DNA of 64,000 bases from Hyphomicrobiales bacterium. GTDB lineage: Bacteria; Pseudomonadota; Alphaproteobacteria; Rhizobiales; Rhizobiaceae. Positions 9,278 through 19,463 of this stretch are shown here, one piece after another (position 1 is the first letter of the stretch; every line of letters starts with the position of its first letter). Under the pieces are notes generated by a model. The model was not told where the DNA came from. It saw only the letters and a list, made by a program, of their open reading frames with translations, and searched no databases. Both the position numbers and the translations under genes were made by a program. The stretch is from NCBI GenBank assembly GCA_900472925.1, contig UCJU01000019.1:1-64000 (forward strand). Direction: 5' to 3'.

Positions 9278-9486
9278 TTGCGTTGCCTTTATAGAATTCG
9301 AACTTTCGCCAATATAGTTGACACTCCGATAGGGCTTTGAATCTCCTTTGCGCGCACTTACTCACACTGTGATGGCTGCTTTTGGCGCAATCCGGACATG
9401 AACTTAGCAGTTTCGAGAAGATATTTCGCGCTTGGTCCGTGTACCAAGATCTACACGAGGTTCAGCTTTCCCGCACCTATGGGGCG

Positions 9487-9963
9487 TTACACGACTCGAG
9501 AATGTTGAACAGGAGGCTGCATCAGTTCTATGGTGATACCATCCGGGCCAGAGATGTACGCGACCATCGTTCCGCATCGGGGCCCGGCTGGTATCGGCTG
9601 TGGTGAACCCTTCGCTGTCCACCCCGCCCTCTGGATTCGTGCGATGGCCGTGCGGATATCCGTAACCGTGAAGGCGATGTGCGCGGCACCGATCGCACCA
9701 GCGCTACGAGGTGTCTGGCCCAGCGTACGGCCTGTCGAATACTCGAGAAGCTCGATAGGGTAGCCGTTTGGAGCCGTCACCAGCGCCATTCGGCAGCGCG
9801 GATCGTCAACCCCCGTGGCCTCCCGTAGAAACTCTCCACCCATCTCTCCTCGGCGAGCAAGGTCGAAACCCATCGCCTCAGTCCAGAACTGGATCGCCTC
9901 CTCCAACGAGGCGACCGAAAATCCCGTGTGGTCCACAGCTATCACGCCTGCATCTTCGGCCAT
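9487..9963 (-). CDS. VOC/glyoxalase-family protein
   Basis: This 158-residue vicinal-oxygen-chelate protein has two beta-alpha-beta-beta-beta units. Candidate metal ligands are the His in VDHTGFSV, the Glu in PIELLEY, the His in AAHIAFTV and the Glu in GITIELMQP, a complete set for a glyoxalase/dioxygenase-like site. Neither neighbour suggests a pathway. The substrate cannot be assigned; methylglyoxal-type lyase, dioxygenase and antibiotic-resistance members all share this layout. Confidence 0.75.
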   Translation of the reverse strand: MAEDAGVIAVDHTGFSVASLEEAIQFWTEAMGFDLARRGEMGGEFLREATGVDDPRCRMALVTAPNGYPIELLEYSTGRTLGQTPRSAGAIGAAHIAFTVTDIRTAIARIQRAGWTAKGSPQPIPAGPRCGTMVAYISGPDGITIELMQPPVQHSRVV

Positions 9964-10024
9964 TTCTAATCCTCACATGTCGAGCGGTTACGTCTTTTGC
10001 CGAGCTAACGACGGCTCAATAGCC

Positions 10025-10174
10025 TTACGATCTTTCTTTCGTATCTCGACATCGTTGCGAGCAAAACTTCACGTTGTCCCAGGTATTTTCCCACTTTTTT
10101 CTCCATGAGAACTGCCTGCTACAGACCGGACAGATCTTAGTAGGCAGGTCCGACTTCTCACGACGCTTCGGCAT
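10025..10174 (-). CDS. DUF2256 zinc-ribbon protein
   Basis: This 49-residue basic protein is translated from the ATG at 10174 to the TAA at 10025. It contains CPVC and CSQRC cysteine pairs separated by a Trp- and Lys-rich stretch ([16 protein letters not shown]), the full signature of the DUF2256 family, which is normally of this size. The four cysteines probably bind one zinc ion. Family members are often found beside cryptochrome/photolyase genes, but no such gene is visible here. The function is unknown. Confidence 0.85.
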   Translation of the reverse strand: MPKRREKSDLPTKICPVCSRQFSWRKKWENTWDNVKFCSQRCRDTKERS

Positions 10175-10228
10175 CCGTTACTCCAGACTGTTTCCATCGA
10201 TGACGAGACCTTGCCGTAAATGGCCAAC

Positions 10229-10603
10229 TCAAGCCGACGGTAACGTCCGTGCGGTTAGCTTGTTTCCGTCTGGATCACGGAGATAGGCGACGAATGAGCC
10301 ATTCGCGCGTTCTGACGGCGGTGTCTCGATCGACTTCCCTCCGTGGCTTGTCCCCGCGTCGTGCCATGCTTTCACATGGGCAGGGCTCGGAGCGACAAGA
10401 CCGATCGTTCCACCGTTGGCGACCGTCGCGGGTTTTCCATCAATCGGCGTGGTCACCATTAGTCTGCTTCCGCCATGTACGTAGACAATCCTCCCTCTGG
10501 CGTCGATTTCACCGGGTCCGCCGCCAAGGGCATGGAAGGTGGCGTCGTAGAAAGCTTTCGATCTCCCCAGATCATTGCTGCCGATCATCACGTGCGTAAA
10601 CAT
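10229..10603 (-). CDS. VOC-family protein, glyoxalase-like
   Basis: This 124-residue protein has the common bacterial VOC fold (MFTHVMIGSNDLGRSKAFYD at the start, YLRDPDGNKLTA at the end). Of the usual metal ligands the first His (THVMIG) is clear, while the terminal Glu is replaced in DPDGNKL, so it may not be a classical metal enzyme. The ATG at 10603 follows GGAGAC; the frame extends ten residues upstream without a better site. It is near a second VOC gene and DUF2256 on the same strand but widely spaced from them. The substrate is unknown. Confidence 0.72.
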   Translation of the reverse strand: MFTHVMIGSNDLGRSKAFYDATFHALGGGPGEIDARGRIVYVHGGSRLMVTTPIDGKPATVANGGTIGLVAPSPAHVKAWHDAGTSHGGKSIETPPSERANGSFVAYLRDPDGNKLTARTLPSA

Positions 10604-10770
10604 CGGTCGTCTCCTGTCAGCGGTTGCTTCCAAATATGGCCGAAATTTAACAGCACAGGGACCGCGAGTCTCGGAGCCATGATGCCGGAAGAACCCGAAT
10701 CGACTACACGAGAGTTCGGGGTGCAGACCTGACAGAATTAGTTGGCGACATTGGGTGTAATAGGATCAGC

Positions 10771-11463
10771 ATGAAGACCATCGGGATACTCGGCGGCATG
10801 TCCGCTGCCTCCACGCAGATTTATTATCGCGAGCTTTGCCGGATGACGCGAGAATGTCTCGGAGGGCTTCATTCGCCTGAATTGCTCATCCGTTCGCTTG
10901 ATTTCGCGACGATAGAGACCCTACAGGCATCTGGAAGATGGGAAGACGCGGGTGACATTCTGAACCGCGAGGCGAAAGCCTTGGAGCGTGGCGGTGCCGA
11001 TTTCATCATCCTTGCGACAAACACGATGCACAAGCTTGCTGATACAATGATGCAGGGCGTCTCTATTCCCTTGCTGCATATTGCAGACGCCACTGCGGCG
11101 CGCATCAAGCAGCAGGATTTGCGAACGCCCGGTCTCATGGCTACTGCATTCACGATGGAGCAATCATTCTACGTAGACCGGCTCAATGCGGCGGATCTCT
11201 CTCATCTCGTCCCGGATGCGGAAGACAGAGCAGAGACTCATCGTATCATTTATGAAGAGCTATGCCGGGATATCGTCACAGAGCAAAGCAGGACAGCCTA
11301 TCGCGGAATTGCTGCGCGTCTTGTCGCGCGCGGCGCGGACAGTTTGATTCTTGGCTGTACGGAAGTCGGGATGTTGCTCAATCAAGATGTCGTGTCAGTG
11401 CCTGTCTTCGATACAACACTTATTCACTGTGATGCAGCGCTCACAATGGCGTTAGGGGAGTAA
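10771..11463 (+). CDS. Aspartate/glutamate racemase family protein (YgeA-like)
   Basis: This 230-residue protein has the two-domain Asp/Glu racemase fold. Most family members use two cysteines. Here the first position is threonine (LATNTMHKL, Thr83) and the second is cysteine (LILGCTEVGML, Cys196), matching the atypical Thr/Cys pair known from E. coli YgeA, an L-Asp/L-Glu-specific racemase. The N-terminal KTIGILGGMS also matches that branch. It stands alone between unrelated genes and converges with dnaE2. Confidence 0.85.
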   Translation: MKTIGILGGMSAASTQIYYRELCRMTRECLGGLHSPELLIRSLDFATIETLQASGRWEDAGDILNREAKALERGGADFIILATNTMHKLADTMMQGVSIPLLHIADATAARIKQQDLRTPGLMATAFTMEQSFYVDRLNAADLSHLVPDAEDRAETHRIIYEELCRDIVTEQSRTAYRGIAARLVARGADSLILGCTEVGMLLNQDVVSVPVFDTTLIHCDAALTMALGE

Positions 11464-11476
11464 GCTCCGCCCCTGA

Positions 11477-14400
11477 CTATTGAAAATTCCGGCTTTTCAC
11501 CTTGAGCGTGTCGATGTGCAAATCCCGCACGAAGATGTCCCGCGCCTCGGGCAATGGTTTCTGTCTATCTCGAGAATCTCCACCGCCTGCCGAACCGTGA
11601 GCGAACTCGTCTCCACGTCCTGATGGTGCTTTGAACACGACATCCATGTCAGCTAGACCAGAGAGGTCTGCAGACAGGTCGAATAGCTGCTGGGCGACCA
11701 AGTGCACGACATCCCCTTCCCGCTGAATTCGTCCGTTGATTGCCATCATCGATGCCCCCAGAACGACACGGCGCCGCTTCTCAAATAGACTTGGCCAGAC
11801 GACGACGTTCGCGGGACCCGTCTCGTCCTCGATTGTGATGAACATCACGCCCTTCGCGCTCCCCGGCTTTTGTCGAACCAGGACAAGACCTGCGGTGTAG
11901 ACCCATCGGCCGTCGCGGGCAGCCATCGCGTCCTCGCACGTCACCATGCTTCGCTTGGTCAAGCTCTCCCGTAGGAATGCCATTGGATGTTCGCGTAATG
12001 TCAGGCCGACGTGTCCGTAGTCCGCAACAACGTTATGGCCCTCGGTCATCTGCCGGAGCTCGACTTCAGGCTCCGCCTGCTTGGCGATCGATTTCTGCTC
12101 GCGGTCTGCAGCCGCTGCAAACAGGGGCAGTGGCTCGTCACGCAGCGCTTTGATCGCCCAGAGCGCATCGCGACGTTCGAGCTGAAGCGATGGCCGGAAA
12201 GCGTCGGCTTCTGCAAGCTCGACTAGGGAAGCAGCGGGAACACCGGATCGTCGCCACATGTCATCGACCGAACTGAACGGATCGTTCATGCGCGCGGCAA
12301 CGATCCGGGCCGCGTCTGACGCTGCCAATCCCTTCACCAGCCGCATCCCCAGGCGTACGGCATGCCGATCAGTGTTTCCTATCCGCTCCAATGTGCAGTC
12401 CCAACGGGATCGGTTGATGCAGACGGGCCGGATCTCGACGCCGTGCGCGCGGGCATCGCCGACGATCTGGGCCGCCGCGTAAAAGCCCATCGGCTGGGAA
12501 TTCAGAAGCGCCGCGCAGAACACATCCGGAAAATGACATTTTATGTAATTCGAGGCATAGGCGATCAGCGCAAACGAAGCAGCATGGGATTCTGGAAAAC
12601 CGTAACTTCCAAAGCCTTCGAGCTGCGAAAATGTCTTTTCCGCAAATTCAGCGGTGTAGCCGTTTCGCACCATGCCGGAGACAAGCTTTTCTTTGAACCT
12701 GCTGACGCCGCCCGTAAATTTGAAGGTCGCCATGCTTTTCCTGAGCTGGTCGGCCTCGCCCCCAGTAAAACCTGCGCATACCATGGCAACGCGCATGGCG
12801 CTTTCCTGAAACAGCGGCACGCCCAAAGTTTTACCCAGTACGGCTTCCAGTTCCGGCGTTGGATATTCGACCTTCTCCTTGCCTTCGCGGCGGCGCAGAT
12901 AGGGATGCACCATGTCCCCCTGAATAGGACCGGGGCGTACGATAGCGACCTGGACGACCAGATCGTAGAATGTCCGAGGCTTCAGGCGCGGCAACATCGC
13001 CATTTGCGCTCTGGATTCAATCTGAAACGTGCCGAGAGTGTCGGCTTTGCGGATCATTGCGTAGGTTGCCGGATCCTCTTGAGTGATCTTTGCGAGATCC
13101 AGATCGTCGTCCTTATGCTCACGGATCAGGTCGAATGCTTTGGACATGCAGGTCAGCATGCCCAGCGCCAGAACGTCGACCTTCATGAACTTGAGCGCCT
13201 CCACGTCATCCTTGTCCCATTCGATGATCTGTCGGTCTTCCATTGTGGCAGGCTCGATGGGAACGAGGTCATCGAGGCGGTCGTGGGTCAGCACGAAGCC
13301 ACCGGGATGCTGACCGAGATGACGGGGTGCGCCCATCAGTTGCTGTGCGAGTTGCAGCGTCAGCTTCAGCCTGCAGTCATCGGGATTGAGGTTCAATTCC
13401 CGCACATTGCGATCACTGACTTCTTCCGACCAGGACCACATGCCCGACGACAATGCCTTGATCACATCCTCAGGCAGACCAAGCACCTTGCCGACGTCGC
13501 GAATGGCACCCTTGGCACGGTAACGGCTGACGGTCGCACACAGTGCCGCCTTCTCGCGGGTATAGGTCTTGTAGATCCACTGGATGACCTCTTCGCGCCG
13601 TTCGTGCTCGAAATCGACATCGATATCCGGCGGCTCGTCGCGCTCCTGGCTAATGAAACGCTCGAACAAGAGGTCATTCGTTGAGGGGTCGATGCTGGTG
13701 ACACCGAGAATATAACAGACGGCAGAATTGGCAGCCGAGCCACGCCCCTGGCAGAGGATTCCCTGTGAGCGCGCGAACTGAACGATGGAAAACACCGTCA
13801 GAAAATACGGCGCATATTTCATCGTCTGGATAAGATCGAGTTCGTGTCGAACGGTCGCCAGAACCTCTGGCGGCATGCCTTCCGGATATCTGTCCGGTAC
13901 GCATTCCCAGACATAATGCTCGAGAGACTGCTGTGCCGTTTTTCCAGGAACGATTGCCTCCTCGGGATATTGATAGGTCAATTCCTCAAGCGAGAACTTG
14001 CACTGATCGACAATCTCCATCGTCCGCCGCAGTGCTTCGGGATAGCGCGGAAACAGGCGTTCCATTTCTGCAGGCGGCTTGAGATATCGATCAGCATGAC
14101 GTTCGCGCTCAAAACCCACGTCGTCGATGGTCGATTTGGTGCGGATGCAAGTGACGATGTCCTGAAGCTGCCGCCGTCCCGGCTCATGGAAAAGAACGTC
14201 GTTGGTGACGACAGTTTTGACCTTGTGGCGCATAGCCATGTTGGAAATCTCATGAAGCCGTAACTGGTCATTAGGCCGGCGGCGCAGGCAAAGGGAAACA
14301 TAGGCGCGACTGCCAAACACCTCCGCCATCTTCCTGAGATGCAAGGCGCATGTGTCGTCGGCGAGATCGGGTATGAGGATGCCGATCATGCCATCGGCGT

Positions 14401-14740
14401 AGGTCATCACATCGTCCCAATGGAGGATGCAGTTGTTCTTGCCGCCGCGCCCCTTGCCGAGCGTGATCAGCCGGGTCAAACGCGAATAGGCGGCGCGGTC
14501 CGTCGGATAGACCAGGATCGACATCCCATCCTGTAGGTCAAGCCGGCAGCCGATGACGAGACGAAGGCCGGTGGCACGCGACGCTTCAAGTGCCCGGATA
14601 ATACCAGCCAATGAATTGCGATCCACGACACCTATGGCATCGATGCCGAGGCTTTTCGCCGTCTCGAACAGTTCGGTCGCGCTGCTCGCACCGCGCAGGA
14701 ACGAGAAATGGGTGGTGACCTGAAGCTCGGCATATCTCAT
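11477..14740 (-). CDS. dnaE2: Error-prone DNA polymerase III alpha subunit DnaE2
   Basis: This 1087-residue C-family polymerase carries out mutagenic translesion synthesis with ImuA and ImuB. An N-terminal PHP domain ([15 protein letters not shown]) is followed by the polymerase core with the acidic motif [12 protein letters not shown], helix-hairpin-helix repeats, and a C-terminal OB-fold ([18 protein letters not shown]). The length matches DnaE2 rather than replicative DnaE1. The ATG at 14740 overlaps the imuB TGA as ATGA, so I prefer it over the upstream start at 14764. It is the last gene of the SOS-controlled imuA-imuB-dnaE2 operon. Confidence 0.95.
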   Translation of the reverse strand: MRYAELQVTTHFSFLRGASSATELFETAKSLGIDAIGVVDRNSLAGIIRALEASRATGLRLVIGCRLDLQDGMSILVYPTDRAAYSRLTRLITLGKGRGGKNNCILHWDDVMTYADGMIGILIPDLADDTCALHLRKMAEVFGSRAYVSLCLRRRPNDQLRLHEISNMAMRHKVKTVVTNDVLFHEPGRRQLQDIVTCIRTKSTIDDVGFERERHADRYLKPPAEMERLFPRYPEALRRTMEIVDQCKFSLEELTYQYPEEAIVPGKTAQQSLEHYVWECVPDRYPEGMPPEVLATVRHELDLIQTMKYAPYFLTVFSIVQFARSQGILCQGRGSAANSAVCYILGVTSIDPSTNDLLFERFISQERDEPPDIDVDFEHERREEVIQWIYKTYTREKAALCATVSRYRAKGAIRDVGKVLGLPEDVIKALSSGMWSWSEEVSDRNVRELNLNPDDCRLKLTLQLAQQLMGAPRHLGQHPGGFVLTHDRLDDLVPIEPATMEDRQIIEWDKDDVEALKFMKVDVLALGMLTCMSKAFDLIREHKDDDLDLAKITQEDPATYAMIRKADTLGTFQIESRAQMAMLPRLKPRTFYDLVVQVAIVRPGPIQGDMVHPYLRRREGKEKVEYPTPELEAVLGKTLGVPLFQESAMRVAMVCAGFTGGEADQLRKSMATFKFTGGVSRFKEKLVSGMVRNGYTAEFAEKTFSQLEGFGSYGFPESHAASFALIAYASNYIKCHFPDVFCAALLNSQPMGFYAAAQIVGDARAHGVEIRPVCINRSRWDCTLERIGNTDRHAVRLGMRLVKGLAASDAARIVAARMNDPFSSVDDMWRRSGVPAASLVELAEADAFRPSLQLERRDALWAIKALRDEPLPLFAAAADREQKSIAKQAEPEVELRQMTEGHNVVADYGHVGLTLREHPMAFLRESLTKRSMVTCEDAMAARDGRWVYTAGLVLVRQKPGSAKGVMFITIEDETGPANVVVWPSLFEKRRRVVLGASMMAINGRIQREGDVVHLVAQQLFDLSADLSGLADMDVVFKAPSGRGDEFAHGSAGGGDSRDRQKPLPEARDIFVRDLHIDTLKVKSRNFQ

Positions 14741-16248
14741 GCGAATATTCCCTGGACGAACCATTTGTGCGAGCCGGTTTCGCTATCTACGCCGTCGCCA
14801 GCCCGGAAAACCCAAAGGCGTTCGCCCGCTTCGTCCTCGATGATAAAGTAGTCCCGGACTGCGGCCCACTCGGATGTTCGCCGCCACCACTCGCCGAATA
14901 TTCGTTCGGGACCATCGGCGCGTTTCACCTTGCGGCGTTTGCCACGCCATGTGACGGAAACGGGAGGATGGTCGGGCATCAATGCGATGACCTCGACCAG
15001 TTCAGGGTGAGCGAGCAGTCGTACCGGACGCGGCCAGTGATGCGGCCAGGCGGCGATAACGTCATCTGCAACAGGTGCAATCCTCTGAACGCTGCGCTCG
15101 GGAACATCGGAGGCAACGGGTGCGAGACGATAGACGCGCTGACCACGATTGCCGAAGATGTCGATGAGCGGAGTGATGTCCGCGATCTCATCTTCGACAA
15201 GCGACGACGCCTTCTGTGTTTCCTCAAGCGGCTCAACCATGATCGCCGCAAGGGTAAGCTTCTCGATCCCGAAGCCAGGATCGATCTTCTCGGTCATGTC
15301 GCGAAACAGTTTCGTCAACCAGGAGACATCGCGGGCGGCCTTTGCCGTTCCTGCCCGCAGCGCCTGGGTTGTGTTGTCGACCTTGTGGACGATAAGATCG
15401 ACACGGCGAACACCCAGACCCTTTTTCTGGAGCTGGCTGCAAAGTTCGATGACCAGACGACCGACATATTTGTCGATCGTTTCGGCTGCCCCGATCGGCT
15501 CCTGGAAAATGCGGCTGACTTCGATCAGTTCGGGCGTGCGGATGGGGTCGATGGGTTCGCCGATGCGCCCGAAAATCTGGTCAAGGCGGCGGGCAATTTC
15601 CGGGCCGAAGCGCAGTGTCAGCGGTGCCCGCGGCGTCGCAGAAAGCTCACCGATGGTTCGAAAGCCGAGCGTTCTCAGATCACCGATGATCTTTTCGGGC
15701 AGACGCAGCAGGGAGATCGGCAGCCGCTCGACCGCTTTGACGGTTTCGCCGCGCGGCACGATCACTGTCTCTCTGGTGATGGCACGTGCGCAAGCATGAG
15801 CGGCACCCCATGTGTCGGCAATGGCAACACGGGCCGTCAGCCCCCTGCCCCGAAAGCGATTGGCAATCCCCGTCAACATGGCAAGCTCTCCGCCCCGGAG
15901 ATGGTCGGCACCATCTGTGTCCATGACGATGCCATCAGGCGCATCGACCGCGACGATCGGAGAATACTGGCTCAATGCCCAGAAGGTGATGCGCTCCAGT
16001 GCATCGGCGTCTGCTTTAGGATCGGCATCGATCATCATCAGCCCTTGAAACAACGCTTGTGCCTTTGCTGCCTGCATCCCGACACGCAGACCTGCCTTTT
16101 TAGCTGGAGCATCTGCCGCCGACACCCAGCGTTTCGATCCGGATTTTGCGATCACGGCGATGGCCTGTTCAGCCGGAATGCCGGGATCGGCGCGACGAAT
16201 GCGATCCGTCGACAGATCCGGAAGGTAGATCGATACGACCCTGGTCAT
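14737..16248 (-). CDS. imuB: ImuB, Y-family polymerase-like mutasome hub
   Basis: This 503-residue protein resembles a Y-family polymerase ([18 protein letters not shown] start, palm, then little-finger-like region). ImuB proteins generally lack the catalytic carboxylates and act as the clamp-binding bridge to DnaE2. The palm SLDE-type acidic motif is not apparent here ([16 protein letters not shown] instead), in line with an inactive polymerase. I chose the ATG at 16248, with GGAG upstream; it lies about 80 bases inside the end of imuA. The longer start at 16287 adds 13 residues. Confidence 0.92.
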   Translation of the reverse strand: MTRVVSIYLPDLSTDRIRRADPGIPAEQAIAVIAKSGSKRWVSAADAPAKKAGLRVGMQAAKAQALFQGLMMIDADPKADADALERITFWALSQYSPIVAVDAPDGIVMDTDGADHLRGGELAMLTGIANRFRGRGLTARVAIADTWGAAHACARAITRETVIVPRGETVKAVERLPISLLRLPEKIIGDLRTLGFRTIGELSATPRAPLTLRFGPEIARRLDQIFGRIGEPIDPIRTPELIEVSRIFQEPIGAAETIDKYVGRLVIELCSQLQKKGLGVRRVDLIVHKVDNTTQALRAGTAKAARDVSWLTKLFRDMTEKIDPGFGIEKLTLAAIMVEPLEETQKASSLVEDEIADITPLIDIFGNRGQRVYRLAPVASDVPERSVQRIAPVADDVIAAWPHHWPRPVRLLAHPELVEVIALMPDHPPVSVTWRGKRRKVKRADGPERIFGEWWRRTSEWAAVRDYFIIEDEAGERLWVFRAGDGVDSETGSHKWFVQGIFA

Positions 16249-16921
16249 CACACGCTCCAACGATAAATTCGGCACATTCACCAGCACGCGACCGCATCAG
16301 TTCCAGCAACCATCTTGCCCGCCCGATACCCGGCACGGGTAACTCCTGCGACGGCAGCACACTTACCCTCCATCGGGTGGTCGACGCCGTCGGCTGCCCA
16401 AAATCATTGGCTTCCGTCTGTCGTCGCCACCTGCGTACAACCAGAGCCAGGCTTGCCTTCTTTTCCGCCGCAAGCTGAAGCCGCCGGCTCGCCAACATCG
16501 GCAGTCGCACGACCTCGCCGACGACAGCGCCGAGCCCACCGAAGGACAGCGCCTCCTCCATAGAGGCGAGCACATCCTCCTCGCGATCGCTTTCCACGAA
16601 GATCACCCGGTTAGCGTTGAGACCTGCTTGCGCGAGTGCAGGAAAGAACAAATCTGGCCGTGTCAGACACCAGACGATCTTGCCTTTGGTGCGGGCGGCA
16701 ACGCCTGCCACGAACAGGGCCGCGGCTGCCCCATCGACGGTTCCGGTGCCCCCTCCTGCAAATTCATGAAGAGCGCCTCTGGCGAGACCGCCTCCCGGCA
16801 GCACCGCGTCGATTGCGCTTACCCCGAACGGCAGACACTCAGCTTGCTTGGCCACGACGCCTTCCAACGAGGCGATGCGATCACGCAGATCCGCTATGAC
16901 ATGCTCGCGCGCAGCAGCCAT
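16169..16921 (-). CDS. imuA: ImuA, RecA-like mutasome component
   Basis: This 250-residue protein of the ImuA/SulA-like branch of RecA-related proteins is first in the mutasome operon. It has the conserved FGVSAIDAVLPGGGLARGAL and HEFAGGGTGTVDGAAA segments, but the Walker A lysine-serine pattern of RecA is not intact, as is usual for ImuA. It is thought to regulate RecA and promote DnaE2/ImuB activity. Its C-terminal about 80 bases overlap imuB in another frame. A GTTC-N7-GTTC LexA box lies 67 bases upstream of its ATG. Confidence 0.92.
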   Translation of the reverse strand: MAAAREHVIADLRDRIASLEGVVAKQAECLPFGVSAIDAVLPGGGLARGALHEFAGGGTGTVDGAAAALFVAGVAARTKGKIVWCLTRPDLFFPALAQAGLNANRVIFVESDREEDVLASMEEALSFGGLGAVVGEVVRLPMLASRRLQLAAEKKASLALVVRRWRRQTEANDFGQPTASTTRWRVSVLPSQELPVPGIGRARWLLELMRSRAGECAEFIVGACDDQGRIDLPSGSVDGSHSSRRSRHSG

Positions 16922-16987
16922 CGTTCACGCAATCCTTCCGGTTCGTGTCGTTTATGGGAACGGCTTCATGCCGTTTTCAATGTTGAA

Positions 16988-17002
16988 GTTCACGTTCTGT
17001 TC
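16988..17002. promoter_or_regulatory. LexA (SOS) box upstream of imuA
   Basis: The sequence GTTC-ACGTTCT-GTTC fits the alphaproteobacterial LexA operator GTTC-N7-GTTC exactly. It lies in the divergent region between imuA (start 16921) and the exonuclease gene, 67 bases before the imuA ATG. This is the expected control site of this cassette. Confidence 0.85.
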
Positions 17003-17271
17003 CTGCGCTCAACAGGAGTCAAGAGGCGCTAAATTAGGAATGCAGTCCTCTATTTTTAGCAACTCAAGAGATTCGCAAATTGAATCAGTGAGTAAGATTT
17101 GGAACGGTGCTGGGTGACGCGTACAAAATAAATTTCAGGAGAGCCTGATCAATCCCTCAGCTTCGGCTGTCAATGCATGCAAGCTCCGCTGTCCGCAGGC
17201 CTCATATTCAGGAACCATCCTATGCCGATCGCGCTTACCAATGCTGAAGCTTGAAGAAAGGTAGCACCGAA

Positions 17272-18027
17272 GTGGTCGAAGCCAGGGTACGCGTCATCGA
17301 TCTCGAAACAGGCGGTAATGGCCCGAACGACGTTTGCGAGATCGGCTGGCAGGATGTCGTCATCGATCACGTTGGAAAGTGGCAGGTCACTGAAGAGCGC
17401 GGGGCGCGGTTCGTCAACCCTGGCCGTCCCATCTCACCCGACACGATGGCGATTCATCATATCCTGGATGCCCAAGTCGCGGATGCTCCTTTCTGGAAGG
17501 AAATAGCATCAACCGTTCTCCGTCCACCCGGCCGTATCGACGCCTTGGCAGCTCATCGAGCCGCTTTCGAGCAACGATATTGCACACCGCGGTTTACAGG
17601 CGGAACGCCTTGGATCTGCACATGGAAATGCGCGCTGCGTGTCTGGCCACAACTTCCGCGGTTTTCCAACCAGATGCTGCGTTATCAACGAATGCCCGAC
17701 GGACTGGTGCATGAAATCGGCCTCCCCGCGCATAGGGCAATGCCCGACGCCTACGTTACGGCTCATCACCTCCGCGACATGTTGAACCAAGCATCGCTTG
17801 AGGATTGCATGGCATGGAGCACCGAACCGGGACTTCTACCGCGTGTGCCTGCCGGACCGGATCGAGGAAAACCCTGGGATCGCATCAGCCTCGAAACACT
17901 CAACGCGTTTATCGCAGATCGGGATGTGGACGTGCGCTTCAGCGCACAGACAGAACTGGCTCGGCGGATTGAGGACAAGCCGTCTCAGGATGAGAAACCG
18001 GCACAAGGGATGCTTGGATTCGAATGA
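17272..18027 (+). CDS. DEDDh-type 3'-5' exonuclease-like protein
   Basis: This protein of about 251 residues has an N-terminal DnaQ-like exonuclease fold: ExoI (VIDLETGG), an ExoII position (LAAHRAAFEQRY, with Glu where Asp is usual) and ExoIII (HRAMPDAYVTAHH, the DEDDh His and Asp). About 80 further residues follow (from WSTEPGLLPRVP), a tail I cannot assign. No ATG is available. The GTG at 17272 follows GAAAGG and is my choice; TTG at 17251 is an alternative without a ribosome site. Its stop overlaps the next gene as ATGA. It is divergent from the mutasome, so a proofreading or nucleotide-removal role in repair is plausible but unproven. Confidence 0.7.
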   Translation: MVEARVRVIDLETGGNGPNDVCEIGWQDVVIDHVGKWQVTEERGARFVNPGRPISPDTMAIHHILDAQVADAPFWKEIASTVLRPPGRIDALAAHRAAFEQRYCTPRFTGGTPWICTWKCALRVWPQLPRFSNQMLRYQRMPDGLVHEIGLPAHRAMPDAYVTAHHLRDMLNQASLEDCMAWSTEPGLLPRVPAGPDRGKPWDRISLETLNAFIADRDVDVRFSAQTELARRIEDKPSQDEKPAQGMLGFE

Positions 18028-18344
18028 GCAAGACGTATCCGGACACGCCCGATGGTCGTTACTTCGTCGTAAAAGGAAGGCTGTGGCGTCGCAGCAGTCC
18101 TAAACTCGATGAGGAAACCCGTGCGGCACTGATCAAGGATTTGATGGCAGCACGCCGGGCAGTTCGCGACGCATCGGCAGGCTCACCAGCGATGGTCGAA
18201 GCTCGAGAGAAAGTGGATGCAGCCAAAGTTGCCCTTGGAGAACGCGGTCCGGTCTGGTGGGATGACGGAGCGCCTGACTTCAATCGCCATCTCGCCAGGA
18301 ACACGCCCTACGCTACATGGTTTGCACAGTTGGAAATGGAATGA
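18024..18344 (+). CDS. Conserved small hypothetical protein
   Basis: This 106-residue hydrophilic protein is coupled to the exonuclease gene by an ATGA overlap. It is rich in Arg, Lys and Trp (GRYFVVKGRLWRRSS at the start, GPVWWDDGAPDFNRH near the end) with a central helical region (residues about 30-80). No signal peptide or membrane segment is visible. I do not recognise a named domain; the tight coupling suggests a partner of the exonuclease. Confidence 0.65.
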   Translation: MSKTYPDTPDGRYFVVKGRLWRRSSPKLDEETRAALIKDLMAARRAVRDASAGSPAMVEAREKVDAAKVALGERGPVWWDDGAPDFNRHLARNTPYATWFAQLEME

Positions 18345-18399
18345 GATGTGATGGCACCTAGAAGACAAAAATCTAACCCGCTGAGCGAAGGACACAGGG

Positions 18400-18825
18400 A
18401 TGGAATTTGATCTGGCGCGGTTCATCAAAGCACAACAAGACACGTACGCAAAAGCCTTGCAGGAGTTGAGTGACGGACAGAAGACGTCTCACTGGATGTG
18501 GTTCATCTTTCCGCAAATTCACGGACTTGGTCGATCGGAAACTGCCCGCTTTTACGCGATCTCTGGACGTTCTGAAGCCGAAGCCTACCTAAAACATCCT
18601 GTGTTGTGCGCCCGTTTGGAGGAGTGCACGCGCGCCATGCTCAGCCATCCCAGCCTCAGTGCACACGACATTCTTGGCTCTCCCGATGACCTTAAGTTTC
18701 GTTCCAGCATGACGTTATTTGGCATCGCCGCCCAGAGTGGTTCGTCGTTCGAGACTGCCCTTCACGTTTTTTACGGAAGTAAGGGCGATCAAGCCACGCT
18801 TGCAGCGTTGAAGAACCATATGTGA
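18400..18825 (+). CDS. DUF1810 family protein
   Basis: This 141-residue protein matches the DUF1810 pattern closely: FDLARFIKAQQ at the start, KTSHWMWFIFPQIHGLG, then AEAYLKHPVL and a C-terminal DDLKFRSSMTLF. Members are small, soluble and usually single-copy, with no settled function. An AAGGACACAGGG stretch precedes the ATG. It follows the exonuclease and small hypothetical gene by 55 bases and may share their transcript. Confidence 0.83.
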   Translation: MEFDLARFIKAQQDTYAKALQELSDGQKTSHWMWFIFPQIHGLGRSETARFYAISGRSEAEAYLKHPVLCARLEECTRAMLSHPSLSAHDILGSPDDLKFRSSMTLFGIAAQSGSSFETALHVFYGSKGDQATLAALKNHM

Positions 18826-18955
18826 TCAGACGCTTACCGACTTTTGCAAAAGTCCCGACTGAAGTTAATTAAACCAAGATTCGGCCCCGTGAAAGTGCTT
18901 TCGCAGACGGCTATATTCGACGGCGTCGCGGTGCCCAAAACTGAATTCCGATACG

Positions 18956-19363
18956 TTAAGGATGCATTTTTGCTCCCTTTACGATCTTATCGACCACCTT
19001 CTTTTCGGCTCTAAGTGCCAGTCCTACCAGTTTCGAATTGTCTGGGCCGAACTGGGAAAACACCTCCCTGTTGGCAGCGTCGTGCCCTGTTGAAAACATC
19101 TCCTCGATATAAGCCGAGGCTGTGACGTCGCGGTCGAGAGCCCGCCTATGGATCGTGCGCAGCGTCTCCTGATCTGCTGCAAGAACCACGATCGGCTGGA
19201 TCGTCATGGGATTGTAGACATTCCCAGCCGCATCCCGGTATGGTTTGCCGATAATGGCTGGTGTCTGGGCAACGATGCCACTTGTCAGGAAAGCGGTGAC
19301 ATTCAGCCTCTGCCAGGTTGCGAGGTCATCGCGGATAACGATTGCGATCTTGGTGTCGAACAT
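18956..19363 (-). CDS. DUF2000 family protein
   Basis: This 135-residue protein (MFDTKIAIVIRDDLATWQRL to the C-terminus) has the DUF2000 layout, a small alpha/beta fold of unknown activity. The frame is open upstream to 19444, but the ATG at 19363 has GGAG nearby and starts at the conserved segment. It is divergent from, and almost touches, an AraC-type regulator gene on the other strand, an arrangement often seen for DUF2000 proteins, so that regulator probably controls it. Confidence 0.8.
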   Translation of the reverse strand: MFDTKIAIVIRDDLATWQRLNVTAFLTSGIVAQTPAIIGKPYRDAAGNVYNPMTIQPIVVLAADQETLRTIHRRALDRDVTASAYIEEMFSTGHDAANREVFSQFGPDNSKLVGLALRAEKKVVDKIVKGAKMHP

Positions 19364-19463
19364 GCGGTTGAACTCCGTCCGGGGTATTGAGGGAAAAGAT
19401 GACCTGGCTCCGAGCAAGGCGGGCGGTCTTGAACGTTCGTGCAAAGTCGGATTTGCCGACGGT

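Noticed and set aside
17211-17235. GGAAC-N16-CGCT as an EcfG promoter of the exonuclease gene
   Set aside because: The -10 part differs from CGTT by one base, and chance matches of this looseness are expected several times in 64 kb.
19362-19463. Longer AraC protein starting at the ATG at 19362
   Set aside because: This start overlaps the start of the divergent DUF2000 gene and adds residues outside the AraC fold.
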